DNA of 49,322 nucleotides from an uncultured Clostridia bacterium. Lineage in GTDB: Bacteria > Bacillota > Clostridia > Christensenellales > Borkfalkiaceae. The stretch is taken from assembly GCA_904419075.1 (NCBI GenBank), contig CAJFQM010000018.1, positions 1-49,322 of the forward strand, given 5' to 3'. Positions 7,895-14,943 of the stretch are shown here, one piece after another. Positions within the stretch are counted from its first letter, which is position 1; each line of letters begins with the position of its first letter. The notes beneath the pieces are model-generated. The model saw nothing but the letters and a program-made list of their open reading frames with translations, did no database searches and was not told the DNA's origin. The position numbers were made by a program, and so were the translations under genes.

Positions 7895-8497
7895 TCAGAT
7901 ATTTGTTTCTATGAAGCGCACCGAAGCGTTTTCCCAATATTTTTTATACGTTTCGTCTCTTTTCCCGTTCAGGTTGAGCTGATACATGCGAAAAATTACG
8001 GGGAAATTTTTCGGCTGCCATTGTTCCTCATAGGAATAGCGATAGGTCATGCCCAATCGTTTCATGACGGCTCCGCTTCGGAAATTTTTTCTGTCATGGG
8101 TGGCGGTGACGTAGGGAATACCGTCCGCTTTTGCCTGTTTGAGAAGTATGCTTCCCGCTTCCGTCATAATGCCCCTTCCCCAAAATTCTTTTTTTAATCC
8201 GTAGCCGAAATCGTAGCTGTCGCCCGTTTCGATCTTGATATAGCCTATCGGTTTGTCGTCCGTTTTCAGACAAACCGCATAGGCATAACCGCGGGGGTGT
8301 TCATAGACGCATTCATAATGCGTCTTGAAAAACAGTTCCGCATCTTCCAAAGTCTTTGCGGGAAACCAAGGCAGGTATGTGTTGACTTCCTCATCTTGAA
8401 GAATCTCAAACAGCGCGCCGATGTCCCGATTTGTAAATTTTCTTAAAATCAGCCTCTCCGTTTCCAACGTAGGGGTATTTTTATTGCAGTTCTTCAT
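7895..8497 (-). CDS. GNAT acetyltransferase (RimJ/RimL-like)
   Basis: The 200-residue protein opens with LETERLILRKFTNRDIGALF, the standard RimJ/RimL-type start, and has YDFGYGLKKEFWGRGIMTEA as the acetyl-CoA loop (R/Q-x-x-G-x-G/A variant GRGIMT). It ends with the conserved NFRSGAVMKRLGM region. Such enzymes transfer acetyl groups from acetyl-CoA to N-terminal amines of proteins or to small amines; the target here is unknown. I chose ATG 8497, where the family similarity begins. It converges with the secreted-protein gene, leaving only 4 bp between stops, and is divergent from the WYL regulator. Confidence 0.88.
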   Translation of the reverse strand: MKNCNKNTPTLETERLILRKFTNRDIGALFEILQDEEVNTYLPWFPAKTLEDAELFFKTHYECVYEHPRGYAYAVCLKTDDKPIGYIKIETGDSYDFGYGLKKEFWGRGIMTEAGSILLKQAKADGIPYVTATHDRKNFRSGAVMKRLGMTYRYSYEEQWQPKNFPVIFRMYQLNLNGKRDETYKKYWENASVRFIETNI

Positions 8498-8542
8498 CGG
8501 TTTTATTATATCATAAAAGTATCGGAATTGCAAGGGAAAAGA

Positions 8543-8571
8543 TTTACTTATGTTTGTTTCTATGATATAAT
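8543..8571 (+). promoter_or_regulatory. Promoter of the WYL regulator
   Basis: TTTACT (8543-8548) and TATAAT (8566-8571) have a 17-bp spacer, 35 bp before the GTG start at 8606. Confidence 0.7.
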
Positions 8572-8605
8572 ACGGACAAAACGGGGAATTTTAAGGAGGA
8601 GCTCT

Positions 8606-9505
8606 GTGCAAATTGACAGACTTTTCGATATCGTGTATACGCTTTTGCGGAAAAAGAGCGCGACGGCTGCCGAGCTCGCCGAACGCTTCGGCGTTTCCAA
8701 GCGCACAATATTGAGGGATATAGAGACATTGTCCGTTGCGGGAATCCCGATTCTGACTTCGCAAGGCAAGGGCGGAGGAGTCTCCATTTCAAGTTCGTTT
8801 GTGCTTGATAAAGCCCCCTTGTCGGAAGAGGAGCGGAATCAGCTTGTGATCGGCCTGCAAAGCCTTTCTTCGACAAAGTATATAAACCAGGCGGCGATTT
8901 TATCAAAGCTCGGAATTCTGTTTACGGACAGGCAGTGGATAGAAGTAGACTTTTCCCGCTGGGGAAATTCCGAACAGGATAAAGAAAAGTTTGAACTGTT
9001 GAAACGCGCGGTCGTTGGCGAATCGGCTCTTTCTTTTGTCTATGCGGGGTCGGTGGGAAGGACGGAAGAGAGGACGGTTTACCCCTTAAAATTAATTTTT
9101 AAGTCGGGCTCCTGGTATTTACAGGCATATTGCTTGTCGAGGAAGGATTATCGGATTTTCAAAATCCGTCGTATGATAAACCTTTGTATCCTTTCGGAAA
9201 AATTTGACGCCCGAAAATTTTCTCCTCCTTCCGTCGAGCAGGAGACTCCTTCGCCGGCCTCGGTAGAACTCAGACTTCGTTTTTCCGCATCGGCCGCTTA
9301 CCGCGTTTATGACGAATTTTCTCCCGAAAATATTTCAAAAAACAGAGACGGTTCTCATACGGTTTCGATTTGCCTGCCGGAAGATAATTGGCTTTACGGC
9401 TACCTGCTTTCCTATGGCGCGGAAGTATATGTGGAAAGTCCCGTCTCCGTCAGAAATCGCCTGTTGGAGCAAGTGGAAAAAATAAAACAAATTTATAAAA
9501 AGTGA
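8606..9505 (+). CDS. HTH/WYL-domain transcriptional regulator
   Basis: The 299-residue protein has an N-terminal HTH of DeoR/HTH_11 type (KKSATAAELAERFGVSKRTI, residues about 16-35, then RDIETL), and a WYL domain around 130-200 containing GSWYLQAYCLSR and DYRIFKIRRM. The C-terminal WCX-like part follows. WYL regulators bind nucleic acid or nucleotide ligands and often control DNA-damage, stress or defence genes. GTG 8606 follows AAGGAGGA by 5 bp and is clearly the start. The downstream ClbS-like and GyrI-like genes, both plausible toxin-response proteins, may be its targets, although a hairpin lies between them. Confidence 0.88.
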   Translation: MQIDRLFDIVYTLLRKKSATAAELAERFGVSKRTILRDIETLSVAGIPILTSQGKGGGVSISSSFVLDKAPLSEEERNQLVIGLQSLSSTKYINQAAILSKLGILFTDRQWIEVDFSRWGNSEQDKEKFELLKRAVVGESALSFVYAGSVGRTEERTVYPLKLIFKSGSWYLQAYCLSRKDYRIFKIRRMINLCILSEKFDARKFSPPSVEQETPSPASVELRLRFSASAAYRVYDEFSPENISKNRDGSHTVSICLPEDNWLYGYLLSYGAEVYVESPVSVRNRLLEQVEKIKQIYKK

Positions 9506-9526
9506 CACGCTGTTGTCACTTTTTCT
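9497..9526 (+). terminator. Terminator overlapping the WYL stop codon
   Basis: AAAAAGTGACA and TGTCACTTTTT form an 11-bp stem with a 6-nt loop. The stop codon of the WYL gene lies inside the left arm. Confidence 0.7.
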
Positions 9527-9561
9527 TTGCTATAATGAAAGAAAAACGAAGGAGAAGAAAT

Positions 9562-10104
9562 ATGCCCAGACCGACAACCAAACAGTCGCTGCTGGAAGCG
9601 GCGGAGAAAGGATTCAAAGAACTTTTCGGCTTTGCGGAAGCCATGTCGGAAGAAGAGCGTTGCGCTGAATTTTTGTTTGAAGACAGAGACAAAAATATTC
9701 GGGACGTATTCGTTCATCTTTACGAATGGCATCGACTGTTGCTGAACTTTGTGGAAAATAACCGAAGGGGAGTAACCGCGGCCTTTTTGCCGCTTCCTTA
9801 TAATTGGAAGACGTATCCGCAAATGAATGTGGAGATTTGGAAAAAGCATCAATCGACTTCCTGTCAAACGGCGGAACAAATGCTTAAAGACAGTCATCGG
9901 GCCGTTATGGATTTAATTCGTTCGTTTACGGACGAAGAGCTGTTTTTGAAAAAGTATTTTCCGTGGACGGGAACTACCTCTTTGGGAAGCTATTGTATTT
10001 CCGTAACTTCGAGTCATTACGATTGGGCATTAAAGAAACTCAGAAAGCAGGATCGGTTATATAAAGAAAATCTTGCCGATAAACGAGCGAAAATCAAACA
10101 GTGA
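9562..10104 (+). CDS. ClbS/DfsB-family four-helix bundle protein
   Basis: The 180-residue protein matches the ClbS/DfsB (DUF1706) pattern: MPRPTTKQSLLEAAEKGF, then RDVFVHLYEWHRLLL, FLPLPYNWKTYPQMN and the C-terminal SHYDWALKKLRK. It belongs to the DinB-like helical bundle superfamily. The founding member ClbS hydrolyses colibactin and protects the producer; other members are uncharacterised. ATG 9562 has AAGGAG 7 bp upstream. It is followed 16 bp later by the GyrI-like gene and probably forms a two-gene unit with it. Protection from a genotoxic or xenobiotic compound is an inference. Confidence 0.85.
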   Translation: MPRPTTKQSLLEAAEKGFKELFGFAEAMSEEERCAEFLFEDRDKNIRDVFVHLYEWHRLLLNFVENNRRGVTAAFLPLPYNWKTYPQMNVEIWKKHQSTSCQTAEQMLKDSHRAVMDLIRSFTDEELFLKKYFPWTGTTSLGSYCISVTSSHYDWALKKLRKQDRLYKENLADKRAKIKQ

Positions 10105-10120
10105 ACGGGAGAAAAAACGC

Positions 10121-10753
10121 ATGGTTTTCGATTACAAAAAAGAATATAAAAAATTTTATTTTCCGCCTCGGCGGCCCGAGATTGCGGATATACCTGAAAT
10201 GAATTTTCTGGCCGTGCGGGGGAAGGGAGATCCGAACGAAGAATCGGGGGAATATAAGACGGCGGTCGGACTGTTATATGCGGTTTCCTATACGATTAAA
10301 ATGAGCCGTTTGGGCACTCATAAAATAAAAGGCTATTTTCCGTATGTGGTTCCGCCGCTGGAAGGTTTATGGTGGGCGGAAAAAGGAAATATCGATTATT
10401 CCAAAAAAGGAGATTTTCGATGGATATCTTTAATCCGCCTTCCCGATTTTGTCTCGAAACAGGATTTTGATTGGGCGATAGAGGAAGCGTCGAAGAAAAA
10501 GGGCGGGGATTTTTCCAAAGTGGAATTTTTTTCTTATGCCGAGGGGCTGTGTATACAATGTATGCACATCGGATCTTATGACGATGAACCGGAGACGATA
10601 AGCCAAATGGAAAAACACTGTGAAGAGGCGGGATTCCTGCTTGATTTAGGAAAGGAGCGCCATCACCATGAAATCTATCTCGGCGATCCCCGAAAAATGC
10701 CCAAGGAAAAACTGAAAACAGTAATTCGCGAACCGATAAGGAAAAAGATCTGA
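10121..10753 (+). CDS. GyrI-like small-molecule-binding domain protein
   Basis: The 210-residue protein has the GyrI-like/SOUL-type pattern: YKKFYFPPRRPEIADIPEMN, FLAVRGKGDPN, GEYKTAVGLLYAVSYTIKM, YFPYVVPPLEGLWW. GyrI-like domains bind or hydrolyse hydrophobic compounds, and this stand-alone subgroup is often next to resistance or regulatory genes. ATG 10121 fits family length; an in-frame extension upstream would overlap the ClbS-like gene. A terminator follows. A detoxification role alongside ClbS is plausible but unproven. Confidence 0.82.
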   Translation: MVFDYKKEYKKFYFPPRRPEIADIPEMNFLAVRGKGDPNEESGEYKTAVGLLYAVSYTIKMSRLGTHKIKGYFPYVVPPLEGLWWAEKGNIDYSKKGDFRWISLIRLPDFVSKQDFDWAIEEASKKKGGDFSKVEFFSYAEGLCIQCMHIGSYDDEPETISQMEKHCEEAGFLLDLGKERHHHEIYLGDPRKMPKEKLKTVIREPIRKKI

Positions 10754-10772
10754 TTCACAAATTTTACGGAAA

Positions 10773-10806
10773 AAGAAGAGTCATAGTCGTGTGGCTCTTC
10801 TTTTTT
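10773..10806 (+). terminator. Rho-independent terminator
   Basis: AGAAGAGTCAT pairs with GTGGCTCTTCT through two G-U pairs, followed by TTTTTT. Confidence 0.75.
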
Positions 10807-10940
10807 GTAAAAAATAGAATAAAGAACAATATAAAATAAATATTTACAAAAAAAAATAAAAACCGTAAAAATTGGGGAATTTTTGCGGAAAGAAATAATG
10901 TATAATATAGCGTGGAAGTTACTGAAAGGGGTTAAAGGTA

Positions 10941-11306
10941 ATGAAAGCGCACATAGAAGCAGTTCTGCGCCGATATAGTTACATACAGACGGCGTTGAAA
11001 GAAGGAAAGACGGAAGCCACTTTTTATGTCGGAAATAGAAAACAAAAAATCATTATAGACACAACCCTGAAAATAATTTTTGCCATAATAGAAGATATCG
11101 CTAAACAAGAGAAAGATATCTACATAAAAATGATGATAGAAGGAATCAAGAAAGGAGATTCGGATAAATATATCATGACCCATCTTCCCATGGAGAAAAA
11201 TGCGTATTACGACAGGAAGAAAAAATTTATCGATAAAATTTATAAATGCTGTATTTGTAAAGGATTGGTAAGTTATGAGGAGATATTGAACGAATCGATT
11301 GGATAA
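10941..11306 (+). CDS. Small protein of unknown function, possible sigma/ArpU-like
   Basis: The 121-residue basic protein has two parts: residues 1-60, mixed, and residues 60-121, helical with a pattern loosely like phage late-transcription regulators (KKGDSDKYIMTHLPMEKNAYYDRKKKFIDKIY). A helix-turn-helix could lie at 70-95, but I cannot assign a family. It is AT-rich relative to genes to the left. AAAGGGG precedes the ATG by about 10 bp. It is followed 11 bp later by another small gene, so the two form a pair. They may be remnants of a mobile element, given the recombinase nearby. Confidence 0.6.
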   Translation: MKAHIEAVLRRYSYIQTALKEGKTEATFYVGNRKQKIIIDTTLKIIFAIIEDIAKQEKDIYIKMMIEGIKKGDSDKYIMTHLPMEKNAYYDRKKKFIDKIYKCCICKGLVSYEEILNESIG

Positions 11307-11317
11307 AGGAACGAAAG

Positions 11318-11512
11318 ATGAAAGACCGTGAAGAAGATATACTTGTTTATTTGACCGACTTATTTGAAGAATATTTGTTTGAATTGAAGGAAATCAAAGA
11401 AGAGGACGAAAATCAGTTTGCCTATGGCGAAAAAGTCGCTTATATGGAATGTTTGGATTTAATACGAATGTGGCGTGAATCGCAGAAAAGAAAAGTGGAT
11501 TTCAGCGTTTAA
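11318..11512 (+). CDS. Small acidic protein of unknown function
   Basis: The 64-residue, strongly acidic, helical protein (DREEDILVYLTDLFEEYLFE at the start) has no family I recognise. AAAGGAACG lies about 7 bp before the ATG. It follows the 121-residue gene after 11 bp. Acidic small proteins of this shape often accompany phage or plasmid regulators, but nothing in the sequence proves this. Confidence 0.55.
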   Translation: MKDREEDILVYLTDLFEEYLFELKEIKEEDENQFAYGEKVAYMECLDLIRMWRESQKRKVDFSV

Positions 11513-11663
11513 GACGCCTTTGCTTTTTGTCGGTACTATTTGGGGGAATTCCGCAAACTTTTGACGGGATTGATTTTTCATGCCGTTTTATACCCAACAA
11601 CTCTTGATAAAAAAGTTATTTTTAGATAAGGGAATTCGTTGCGAAAAGCCAATAAAATCATAC

Positions 11664-11690
11664 GAAAAAAACGGACGTGAAGTCCGTTTT
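11664..11690 (-). terminator. Terminator of the small hydrophobic peptide gene
   Basis: AAAACGGAC-gtgaa-GTCCGTTTT forms a perfect 9-bp stem. On the minus strand it is followed by seven T residues, four bases after the stop of the 28-residue peptide. Confidence 0.75.
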
Positions 11691-11694
11691 AATT

Positions 11695-11781
11695 TTAACT
11701 CAAATCGTGGAAAATAACGGCAAAGAATATAAGCAAAACAGAAAATACCGCAACGAAATATAAAATTTTGAGCGCTTTCAT
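11695..11781 (-). CDS. Putative 28-residue hydrophobic peptide (type I toxin-like)
   Basis: The minus strand encodes a 28-residue peptide beginning MKALKILYFVAVFSVLL and ending in HDLS. It has a basic N-terminus, one membrane-spanning segment (about 6-24) and a short polar tail. A strong intrinsic terminator begins a few bases after the stop. This shape, a tiny single-span peptide with a tight terminator in an otherwise gene-poor stretch, is that of Gram-positive type I toxins and small membrane regulators. No good ribosome site is visible, which lowers confidence, although weak initiation is common in such systems. An antisense RNA promoter was not identified. Confidence 0.45.
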   Translation of the reverse strand: MKALKILYFVAVFSVLLIFFAVIFHDLS

Positions 11782-12046
11782 AAACAGGGGACAATAATTC
11801 AGCTCTGTTAATTCCGTTGGCCGCTTTGAGGAGATGAAGATTTGTCTTGCTTAACATGGGGCGTCTACGCGCAACAAATATGTAGGCCTAAATAAAATAG
11901 CCCAAAAAACATAATTTTAGGAAGATAGCCGTAAAGATGTCTCTTTTTGGAATTCCAATAGACCAAGAAAATCAGTGAGGATATGCATATAAAATAAGAC
12001 CGCTTATCATAAGCCAAAACATAACGCTCATTTTTCCTACCGCCTA
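11782..12046. other. Gene-poor AT-rich stretch
   Basis: Between the small peptide and the recombinase I see no convincing gene. A 61-codon minus-strand frame (11865-12050) starts with TTG without a ribosome site and overlaps the recombinase stop. A second, ATG-led minus frame with GGTAGG upstream encodes only 19 residues (MSVMFWLMISGLILYAYPH) before a stop, then continues as membrane-like sequence. It could be a decayed small membrane protein gene. Confidence 0.4.
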
Positions 12047-13612
12047 TCAAATATAAAAAAAGACAGAATATCGAAATATTCTGTCTTTTTTTGGCGCCGC
12101 AGAGGTGAATTTATACGAACTCAGGAAGAGAGGGAAAGCAGCCCGTTTGGACTGCTTTTCGATCTCTTTGACGCTCTCGGGCGTTATCTCGTGCTTTCCG
12201 TATGTATCGCAAAAGTTGTAAGTGATGACGATTTCGTTCTCGTACAGGATGACTTCGCGGATGAACGTCTTTACAATGAGCTTGCGCGTTTCGATATTAT
12301 CCTCCCTGCCGTCGATGATGTTTTGCAGGAAGGCTTCCAGCATCTCTATGGATAGGAACGTGTAGTTCCGCTGTTTCTCCTGTTCGATGTCAAACTCCAA
12401 CGCCGCGATTTTGGCTTCCAGCTCTTTGAGCCTGTTCTTCGTTTGCTCGGTAATAATGCCTTCTTCCAATGCGCGGATAAGATTGTCTGATGCCTTCAAT
12501 GCTTTGGAATGTTCCTTTTCCAGCATTTTCAGCGTCGGATTATTTCTGCTTTCTGCCTCGTGCAGTTTGTAGAGCCGCTCGGCTATGGTATGTACGGTAT
12601 CTTTATCGGAGAGCATCGCCCAAGTTTTTTGAATGACAGCATCTTCGAGATATTGTTTGTTTACCGATTTTTGGCGGCACGGGCATTTATTGCGCCGTTT
12701 GGACAGGCAGCTGTAATAATAATGGACGGCTCCCGTATGGCTGGTTCCGCTCTCGCCGACCATCGGCCGCTTGCAGTCGCCGCATATCAGTTTTCCCGAA
12801 AGGATGAAGTCATAGATGTCTTTCTTTCGCCCGGGCGCATGGCGGTTGCTCTCATGATTGAGCTGTACCGAGCGCCATACTCCTTCGTCGATGATGGGCG
12901 GAATGATATTGTCGTATTCCTGCCCGCCGTAAACGACTTTGCCCGTATATTTGCGGTTAAGCAGTACCTTATAGACAAAAGACGCTGTAAACGGATTGCC
13001 TTTCTTGTTGCGCACGCCGCGCGCCCTCAATTCCTCGGCAATGGCTTTTGCTGTATAGCCTGCCGCGCTCTTTGCAAAGATCTCCCGAATGACGGACGCC
13101 TCCACTTCATTGATGACGTATTTCTTGTCCTTGACGTCATAGCCGAACGGCACCTGTCCGCCCGTGAAATTTCCCTTGATCCAGCTCTCTTTCAGTCCGC
13201 GCTTGACCTTTTGGGAAAGCTCCGCCGAGTAATATTGGTTCATGCCCTCCAAAAGACTTTCAAGGATGATGCCTTCGGGCGTGTCGGGAATGTTCTCCAT
13301 AGCGGAAACGAGTTTGACGCCGTTTCCTTTGAGCGTCCGTTTGTGCATGACAGATTCATACTTGTTGCGGCTGAACCTGTCGAGCTTGTAAACGATGACC
13401 GTATTCCATTGCCGTTTGGCGCTGTCCCTGATCATCTTCTGAAAGGCGGGACGGCTGTCGTTCGTGCCCGTCATGGCGCGGTCGATGTAAGTATCGACGA
13501 CGAGCATATTGTTGTCCTTCGCATACTTCTGACAGACGCGGAGCTGCCCTTCGATGGACTGCTCCGTCTGGCTTTCACTGCTGTACCTCGCATAAATCAC
13601 TGCCGTGTTCAT
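12047..13612 (-). CDS. Large serine recombinase (site-specific integrase)
   Basis: The 521-residue protein has a resolvase domain at 1-150 with catalytic serine in YARYSS (Ser11), SIEGQL, and VYKLDRFSR (77-83). The recombinase domain spans about 155-260, followed by a zinc ribbon with Cys277, Cys280, Cys302 and Cys310, and a coiled coil near 350-420. Such enzymes integrate and excise elements at short att sites without host factors. The start ATG has GGAGGTG 6 bp upstream. The last 14 codons or so are encoded by a hairpin that itself looks like a terminator (12055-12092), and the stop lies beyond its T run, so the C-terminus may be altered by the junction. It is the integrase expected for the element that follows to the right. 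Confidence 0.93.
   Translation of the reverse strand: MNTAVIYARYSSESQTEQSIEGQLRVCQKYAKDNNMLVVDTYIDRAMTGTNDSRPAFQKMIRDSAKRQWNTVIVYKLDRFSRNKYESVMHKRTLKGNGVKLVSAMENIPDTPEGIILESLLEGMNQYYSAELSQKVKRGLKESWIKGNFTGGQVPFGYDVKDKKYVINEVEASVIREIFAKSAAGYTAKAIAEELRARGVRNKKGNPFTASFVYKVLLNRKYTGKVVYGGQEYDNIIPPIIDEGVWRSVQLNHESNRHAPGRKKDIYDFILSGKLICGDCKRPMVGESGTSHTGAVHYYYSCLSKRRNKCPCRQKSVNKQYLEDAVIQKTWAMLSDKDTVHTIAERLYKLHEAESRNNPTLKMLEKEHSKALKASDNLIRALEEGIITEQTKNRLKELEAKIAALEFDIEQEKQRNYTFLSIEMLEAFLQNIIDGREDNIETRKLIVKTFIREVILYENEIVITYNFCDTYGKHEITPESVKEIEKQSKRAAFPLFLSSYKFTSAAPKKDRIFRYSVFFYI
12055..12092 (-). terminator. Terminator hairpin inside the recombinase 3' end
   Basis: GACAGAATAT-cgaa-ATATTCTGTC is flanked by seven A and seven T residues, so it can act in both directions. 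On the minus strand its T run ends before the recombinase TGA at 12047-12049. Confidence 0.75.
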
Positions 13613-14135
13613 TGTGCTTTCACCTCCGCAGAATATTGTAAGTTAAAACTTCCCCAAATACAAGATACTTTACCTGTACAAATGGTAGAGAAAAGGTATA
13701 GTTTTCCATGAATAAACCGTAACTTTTGCATACATTATCGGCTCCTTTCGGGATTTGTCTTTCGACGGGAAACAGACATCCGAAACCGCCGAAGCTGTCA
13801 AGGAACAAGAAAAAAGTATTGCGTGTCAGTTTGTACTTTTATTGTTTTCTGCGATAGTTTTTTCCCTTGACAGCGCAAGCGGATTTCGGATACACTCTCC
13901 GGACGAAAGAAAAAGTTTTCTTTAAGATTAACGGGAAATAGTGCCAGAGCGTGACACTATTTCCCGTTATATTTTTCTCATCACAAAACAAGCCCCCAAA
14001 AGCACGGACGAAGTATGGGAAAAGTACGGGAAACTTACGGAACATTCTACCTTTTGTTATGGTTTATTCACGGCTGAGTTACTGGTATTATTCGCTGTTT
14101 CGTGCTATGCTGAAAGGGACAATGCGGGAGGCAGT
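13613..14135. other. Recombinase upstream region with a 15-bp inverted repeat
   Basis: There is no convincing gene here; frames in it lack ribosome sites. A perfect 15-bp inverted repeat (13929-13943 with 13955-13969, 11-nt loop) reads TAACGGGAAATAGTG and its complement, with TATATTTTTC after the right arm. It may be a terminator, an operator or a recombinase site. The GGAGGTG ribosome site of the recombinase is at the left edge. Confidence 0.5.
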
Positions 14136-14336
14136 ATGGAAAAGCGCGAACGGAAAATTACAACGATAGGAAAGCCCGACATATCGTCTTTGCCGAAGGA
14201 CACGGCGAAGATGTTTTATGCCGCGCTCCTTTCTCAAGCGTTGGAATTTTACAGGTCTGACTTGTATCAAGACAAGCTCACGCCCCGTAGCCACAACCCC
14301 AACTCTTTCCCCACAGACAAGGAGGCAAAGTCATGA
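14136..14336 (+). CDS. Small mobile-element protein of unknown function
   Basis: The 66-residue protein begins MEKRERKITTIGKPDISSLP and is polar and helical. I have no family name. GGGAGG ends 4 bp before the ATG. Its stop overlaps the start of the next gene (ATGA), showing translational coupling. The C-terminal codons run through one copy of the CTTGTATCAA-GACAAG repeat that recurs twice in the non-coding block downstream, so this end may have been added by that repeat. Position beside a serine recombinase suggests a role in the element. Confidence 0.6.
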   Translation: MEKRERKITTIGKPDISSLPKDTAKMFYAALLSQALEFYRSDLYQDKLTPRSHNPNSFPTDKEAKS

Positions 14337-14635
14337 AAAGTTTGGAACAAATACGCAAGGAGTTAAAGCAAATACAGGAGGCGTTCCGTTACGGTCTGAA
14401 ACTCGAACAGTTCGGGTGCGTTACCTATCCGAAGAACTTTAAGGCGATAGCGGAAACGTACATAGCCGCCTCGGAGCAAGCCCCGAAGCGGCTGAAAACG
14501 GTGTTCGATGAATTGTACGTCCATGCCAAAACGCAGAAAGTCTATGCCGCCGAGCGCGGCGTGACGGAAAAGTATATTCAAATTCTTAATAAGCGGCTGC
14601 TGCTTTACTTGCAGTCCTCAATGGCAGGGGCATGA
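14333..14635 (+). CDS. Small helical protein, possible sigma-region-4-like HTH
   Basis: The 100-residue protein has an N-terminal helix (MKSLEQIRKELKQIQEAFRY) and a C-terminal helix-turn-helix-like segment (residues about 62-95: AKTQKVYAAERGVTEKYIQI). This resembles small sigma-like regulators found on Clostridia conjugative elements, but the match is loose. It is coupled to the preceding gene by a 4-bp overlap. It is followed by the repeat-rich non-coding block. Confidence 0.6.
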   Translation: MKSLEQIRKELKQIQEAFRYGLKLEQFGCVTYPKNFKAIAETYIAASEQAPKRLKTVFDELYVHAKTQKVYAAERGVTEKYIQILNKRLLLYLQSSMAGA

Positions 14636-14943
14636 GCGCACTTGTATAAAAGACAAGCACACGCATTACTGCCATTTGTATGAAAGGCGGAATTACAAAT
14701 GTGCAAATACGGTCGCAAAACGGGAATGCAGAAACGGTATGCGCGCGGCGATCGCCGAGCGGTTCAGCGGCGATGCCGCGCCCGTCTGCACCGGTTTTCT
14801 CGTATATGAGTCGGTTCAGTCTGCGGGCGTGTGCTTGTCTCGGCGCCCGAGGCGCGAAGCGCCGAGGGTGGCGGTGCGGCGTCAGCCGCACCGCCGGCTC
14901 TGCCGCCGACTTGTATCAAAGACAAGCACACGCCACGCTCTCA
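14636..14943. repeat. Repeat-rich non-coding block with nested inverted repeats
   Basis: A 15-bp perfect inverted repeat (14826-14840 with 14920-14934; right arm AGACAAGCACACGCC) encloses two GC hairpins: CTCGGCGC with GCGCCGAG (14839-14846/14859-14866) and an 11-bp stem with a 4-nt loop (14870-14880/14885-14895). The motif CTTGTATCAAAGACAAGCAC occurs at 14910 and, with one change, at 14641; a shorter variant is at 14261 inside the preceding gene. An 8-bp repeat CATTTGTA/TACAAATG lies near 14672-14702. Candidate roles are oriT, integration site, or structured RNA. No gene is seen here. Confidence 0.6.

Noticed and set aside
9513..9536. TTGTCA plus TATAAT as promoter of the ClbS-like gene
   Set aside because: The spacer is only 12 bp. 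TTGTCA is the right arm of a terminator hairpin.
11588..11857. 89-codon minus-strand frame over the small peptide gene
   Set aside because: It reads through a strong terminator and lacks protein-like composition; the 28-residue frame fits better.
12509..13711. 400-codon plus-strand frame
   Set aside because: It is the antisense shadow of the serine recombinase gene.
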